Part shown: positions 54,601 to 60,600 of the stretch, in pieces
Layout: each line of letters starts with the position of its first letter
Position numbering within the stretch: the stretch's first letter is position 1
Source: Morinoia aosen
Lineage: Eukaryota > Arthropoda > Malacostraca > Amphipoda > Talitridae
Length of the DNA stretch: 64,000 nt
Direction: 5' to 3'
NCBI GenBank assembly: GCA_030386875.1
Contig: CM059575.1
Coordinates: 42,376,859 to 42,440,858, forward strand
The notes under the pieces: model-generated
Seen by the model: only the letters and a program-made list of their open reading frames with translations
What the model was told of the DNA's origin: nothing
The model's database searches: none
Translations under genes and position numbers: made by a program

Positions 54601-57600
54601 AGTAATGAACTGAAAAAAGGTGGCCCTTGATATAACAAAAAAAAAACATTTTATTTCAACAAAAAGAAGGCCTACCTAACACTCAGCTCGGGCTCTCAAA
54701 CATTTTCCCGCTGGGAGTGCTACTAATCTAAGATCTTGATGTATGGCATCAAGAAAAATTTGGAAAATAATAATAATCTTTGATCCCAAAAATTAATAAA
54801 TTTATACAAGAGTACGAACTCGGAAGGAACAGTTTGAACTCATGAGCACAGTGAATAATGTATGACATCAATGCCCAAAATGCATCATGTTGCACGGCAA
54901 GCACGGGCATATAGGAATTAAGAGTCGCATCATCAGTCCGTGCCAAGGTCAGGTCGGGGCCACAGAACTGAATCTAGCACACGAGTTGCCTCACGCTGCG
55001 CTCGCTAGGACTAACCAATTCTGAGCACAAAGCCGCTGGGGAAATTGGTCATGGTGAAGAAGGGGTACTTGAGCATGGAGAGAGCCTCGTGTGAAATGAG
55101 AGGCCGCCGCACGAACCCTCCCGCTCCATACACCCCGCTGCAGGCCACTCCAAGCTGAGCGCCCGCAAAGAATGGGTTGCTAGGGCTCACTCCAGTCCAC
55201 GTTCTTGTATTCGGTCCTGAGTGCGCATAGAATATGAACGAGAAATTCATGAAACCTAGCAATAAACGAACATATCAAGAAATAATAAGAGCAACTACTC
55301 TTTAGACAGTATATCGAAGAAGGCAAGCGCAGTTCTCTGCAGGTCTCATCCGATACCCGGCTTTGGTTTAACACTTTGTTAGAGCTGAAGCACAGGAATT
55401 GTATCAGATAAACAAATGAATTACACAAGAGAAAACTTATGGTATAGGAACACCCATTCACTATTCAACAGCGTAATTATGCTGCTGCCATGTAGCTTAT
55501 ATTTTTTACAACCATCCTCGATAACATATATGCATATATATATAATTAAAATACCCTCCAGTATCAATTACTATTTCTTTCACTATATTGTAATTTTTAT
55601 TTAAAAATTCATCGTGCTTTATGTATAACAAAACGAGTAAATCATAATACGCTGAGCAGAATTGCAGAACAGCTGAAACTTTAATCAAGTGTAAGTTTTC
55701 CTTTCATAAGATAAGATTTCAGCAAAGAATAATTTTCTAGTACAAACAAGTGCAAGATTATTAATGAAAAATGGTTCTTTAAAGATTTTTACAACCATTT
55801 TAAGCAACGAACAAGCGTAAGATCATTTGTGAGAATGGACTCAGGCCTAAAAAACTTTAGATTTATTTTATATCGTGCTCTGTTACCTTCCTCATGAATT
55901 CGGGGTGCAACCAACATACAGTAATGCGATTTTGATCTAGACACGTAGGGCCATTTGACACGAAGAATGCAATTCGCCGGCCACTCTCTCACAAGAGAAC
56001 TGATAATAAGGTCCACTTATGCCCCTACACTTAGTTCGCCTGACTAGTGATGTACCGATACCATTGTTTTGGCCGATACCGATACCCATTTTTTGGACGA
56101 TACCGATACCGATACTCCAATACTTGAAAATACCGATACTTTGACCGATACTACTACCGATACCGATACTTTTACAATCATCTAACCTAATAATACCGTT
56201 GTATGTTAGTTTATGTATTAGTTCGGTGTCCGCTTCTTAAGAAACATAGGATGTCTGAGTTTGCGGTATAACGGAGACCGAATTCCTCAGTGTAACATTG
56301 AAAGATCGCCTGTACATGCAATGATATGTTTGAAATTTTATCAGGATAGGTTAGTAGTATTGGATAGGTTGTTGTGATTGCCGTAATTTGCGCATTTTCC
56401 TAACCATGTCGCTCTTGTGCAGCTTTCAGGCCATATTGAATAATTAAAAGACATTAAATAAAACATAGTAATTTGGCGAATAGCTGTGCCCGAAGTAATC
56501 ATTTTTGAGTAATGGTGATTTGTCACTAGAGGGGAACTCCGAGTCAAGAGAGCTTTGTGTGTTCTTGTGCATATGTGTTCGGCTGCTTCGGCATAAACAT
56601 TTTAAACCTACCCGACTTTCCGTTCTACGTATTGGCAACAGTGGAAAACGTATTAGTGGTGTAGGGTCTACAAGAACCGCAGTTGCTACCATGTAATGAC
56701 GATCGCTAGGCCTTCGCGTCGTGAACGTGCTTTGCGGCGGTGCGAGTCAAGACATAGAATTAGGATAGCATAGGTTAGATAATGTTGACGGAATTTTCCC
56801 ATGGGTCCATCTAGCTTAACGATGACATTGTCCTCGGCATTTCCATGGGTCATGCTGCTACCTAATAATACCCTTGCCCTTGGTTTATTTGTTTGGTGTC
56901 TGTTTCTTCCATTTCTCTGTCACTCACGCTCATAAGAATAGTTATAATGGCCGTATCTGTGATACGAGTTTCAACGGTGCGAAAAATATTTTTCATCACG
57001 GGTACTGTTAGGATGGATATACTGTATTTGTTCATCATCTACATCTTGAAAATTCGTTCATGAAAAGTATTGAATCCCATTTTTGGCGGACCGTGCCCAC
57101 TTGTATTAAAATAAAACCATTATAACTCCCACATGGGAGTTATAATAAAATTATTTCATTATATATTTAATAATACAAAAATTTTGACAAAAAAGTTTCC
57201 GATTGTGAAAAATAAAATGCTCTTGCTATGTTAACTAGATTGTTGAGAAAAACAACAAAATGAAATCCGTTCAATAGATATGTGTTTCTAATCGTATTGC
57301 AACGTAATGTAGACTAGCTATAATAGCAACTGGCTCCAAAAGCGGACCAAAACAATAGTTTCTCCAAAAAAGGATTGTCATTTTCGTGTTATTCACACCA
57401 AATACGAGTACATACTTTGGCGAAAGAAAATATTAAAATTCGGTAAGCCCCGAAACCGGAAATATCCGCAAACACGCAACCATCTATAAGATGAAGAATT
57501 TAAAAACGACAATTTCAAGGAACTTGATCATATTTATTAGGAATACGTTTCGGAGTCCAGATCCATCATCAGTTCATAAATTTACAAATCATTATGTCTG

Positions 57601-60600
57601 CAATAAAAGATAAACAGGGTGCGTACAGGCTCTGAGGTTCAAAATTCCACTACTTTTTCATGACTTTTTATGCCAACCAAATCACATTTTCACTACCTCT
57701 CTCTGCCCAAAATAATGTCACACAAAGTTAAATTGCAGCACAATAAATGTATTTCAGTCATAAACTTCACAGAACATTCATCATTACTTGCAGGTCTTGT
57801 TTTCATAAATGTGTAAATGATCATCACAACACCAAACAGTCATGCTGGACAGTTCAATAGCATCTGCTATGCATTTGCCAGTGCATTAAGTTTGTCATTA
57901 ATTTCCGCATTCAGCCCCTTGAGTTGTTCTTGCTTGTCTTTGGCTGATTTCCTCAATGCATTTGACTTTGCCAGTAGGCGCAAATCATTCTTGTCCTCTG
58001 CCTTCCGTGCAAAGCTGTCAGCATCCTCCACCAGCGCTTGCAGACTCTCCTCCATCCTCTTCCGTTTTGTCTTCAGGTTCTCCACTTCATCCAGTTCTCT
58101 CTTCCTCTTCTCTCCCTTCTTCTGCTTCTCTGCCTCTTCCTTCTTTTGATCCAGGTAGTGTTGATAGCGCTGTCTGCCCTGTGAAGCTGAAAAGAGGAGT
58201 TTCTTGGAAATGTCAACCTTGGAGATACCTCCTACATGTTTGATGTGGTCCATGACCACTCTCTGCGCCACGATGGTGTTCTCACCCATGTTGACTTCCA
58301 TGAGCTGCTTGCTCACAGAAAAGCCCCTTTCCACTGAAGCCTGGCCATGTGACAGGACCAGTAGCATCTTCACAACCAGCCACAGTTTCTTGAGGGAGGA
58401 TGTGGCCAGCTGGCTGCTCCAGAAGACATCTAGCCAATCAGTGTCTTGCTGAAAACTGTTGAAAGTGCTGATCTTCCTCTGTGCCTCATCAAAGAACTCT
58501 GAAAACTGGCTCATCACCTCGCATTTCTTTTCACTCATGGTGAACTTGCTGGCTGTGGGGGAATCCTCAAACATTGAGGCGAAAAGCCAAGGAGTCTGGT
58601 TTGAGCACTTGAAGGACAGGTGCGATGCTACGGTCTTCAACGCCCAAAGCGTCTCGGCCTTCAGGACTTTGTCCCTTTGCACAAAGTCAGTTAGAGCCGT
58701 TTTCTTGCGACAGCACTGACAGGTGCAAGTTTTGACTGATGGCGATGAAGTAGAGGTACTAGCAGACTCTGGTACTGCTGGCACGGTCTCACTGCTCTCA
58801 GTCTGAGCCTCCGAACTGCCCTCAGCAGGCGTCGGAGGATCGGTCGATGGTTGGGAAGTCACGAAAAAATCCCCGATCTTCGGGTTGGCAAGTCTCGTCG
58901 TCTGAGCTTTCACGTTCTTGGCATGCTTTGTTCCTTTTGCATGACTCCTCACCGCCGCTATTCCATTGTTGGCGATGTCGAACTCCGACTCGCACGCGGT
59001 GCAAACCGCCATTGTTTTCAGTTTGGGATGCGGTGCTATCCATTGTTGAAAGTCTTTGTCTCGCAACCACAAGTTGTTGAAAGAACAACTGCCTGGCATG
59101 ACGATAATTCCTCAGCTCAGTCTCGGCACCGTAACTCTAGTCACACACACACGGGATGGTCAAGACCGATGATAAAAACTCAGCTCGAAAATGTTCAACA
59201 GTGGCGACAGGTCAACAATGGTCCGAGCGAGCGCGTGTCTTCAGTCACACTGAGCGCGTTTGGTTTCACGTGACGCCTGAGAACCAATCAAAATCGCGGA
59301 CACTAACGACGTAGCTGTATCAACCAATCAGAGCCCAAGTAACACTCGAAGGTTACTGACAACGCCTCGCTCAACGCGGACCAAACGGAACGAAAATTTT
59401 CAACAGTAAAATATTCTTTTCACGAAAATCCTAAAATTTCATGACTTTCAATGACCATTTTTAAAATTCCACTACTTTCGAGGCCTTGAATTTTATTTTC
59501 GAAATTCAACTACTTTCCATGCTTCTCCATGCCTGTACGCACCCTGGATAAAGCAAAATGTTGGATACAGTCATTAAAGGAAATCAAGAAAATAAAAATA
59601 AAATTAAAACATGTCCCAGAAAAACTAAAATCGACAAGATTACTATTTAGTTACAATTTGTTATGGGTAGGAACTTTCAGAATTGTTGAGGGCCGGTTTT
59701 CGTTTAAAAATATGTAGCGACTCTAAAATTCTGAGGTCACATGCAGTTGAAGCCGAATCTAAGATTTAGTTGCATTTTACTGCGTGATTACGTACTGCGA
59801 AGTGTGAGGAGTAAGCTAATTAGTTCCCCGCGCGGAAGCTTCGACCCCAATGTTCCGACCATTCTGTTATAAAAATTTCGTGACGTCATGCCGACGTACG
59901 ATGATGTGCACTGCACACAACTGTATAACTGTTAAAAATAAATCAGAGATCGAGGTTCGCATCTCCATCGGAAGCGTATCCATGTACCGGAAAAATGAAG
60001 CAACCATAAAATTATACAATTCCGGTACAAGGATACGCTTTTGATGGAGAAAGAGCCTTTCTGATTTATTCTTACAGTTGTGTGCAGTGCACATCATCGT
60101 ACGTCGGCATTACGGCACAAAATTTTTATATCAGAATGGCCGAACATGGGGGTTGAAGCTCCGCACGGAGAATGAATTCGCACAATTCGTATACGTAATC
60201 ACGCAGTAAAATGCAACGAACCGATATCCTCTGCGGACTTCAAAATCTTAGATTCGGCTTCAACTACATGTGACCTCAGAATTTCAGAGTCGCTACATAT
60301 TTTTAAACGAAAACTGGCCTTCAACAATTCTGACGGTTCCTACCCATCGTAAATTGGAAGTAGATCATGTCGATTTTACTTTCTCTGGGACATGTTTTGA
60401 TTTTTTTTGTTTTCGTGATTTTCTTTAATGACTGTATCCAACATTTTATTTTTTCTTTTATTGTAGTCGTAATGAATTTTAATTTTACGAACTGATGATG
60501 GAGCTGGACTCCGAAACGTATTCCTAGTAAATATGATTAAGTTCACTGGAATTTTCCTCGTTTTTAAATTCATCAAGTTGCGATGAAAGCAATCAACTGA

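Larger units (their letters stand above)
57493..60575. repeat. Internal inverted repeat, Penelope-like or foldback
   Basis: A left arm (57493-57614 continuing 59553-59985) and a right arm (about 59997-60575) are inverted copies meeting near 59990. Matching words include ATGCCGACGTACGATGATG on the left and CATCATCGTACGTCGGCAT on the right. Each arm is roughly 570 bp once the hAT insertion is removed. The arm is related to the single decayed arm at 8165-8700. Paired hammerhead-like motifs sit at the outer end of each arm. Confidence 0.8.

Noticed and set aside
56045-60575. The outer foldback and the inner inverted repeat as one continuous palindrome
   Set aside because: Sequence at 57060-57490 shows no match to 60580-61130, so the inner repeat is better seen as a separate nested element.
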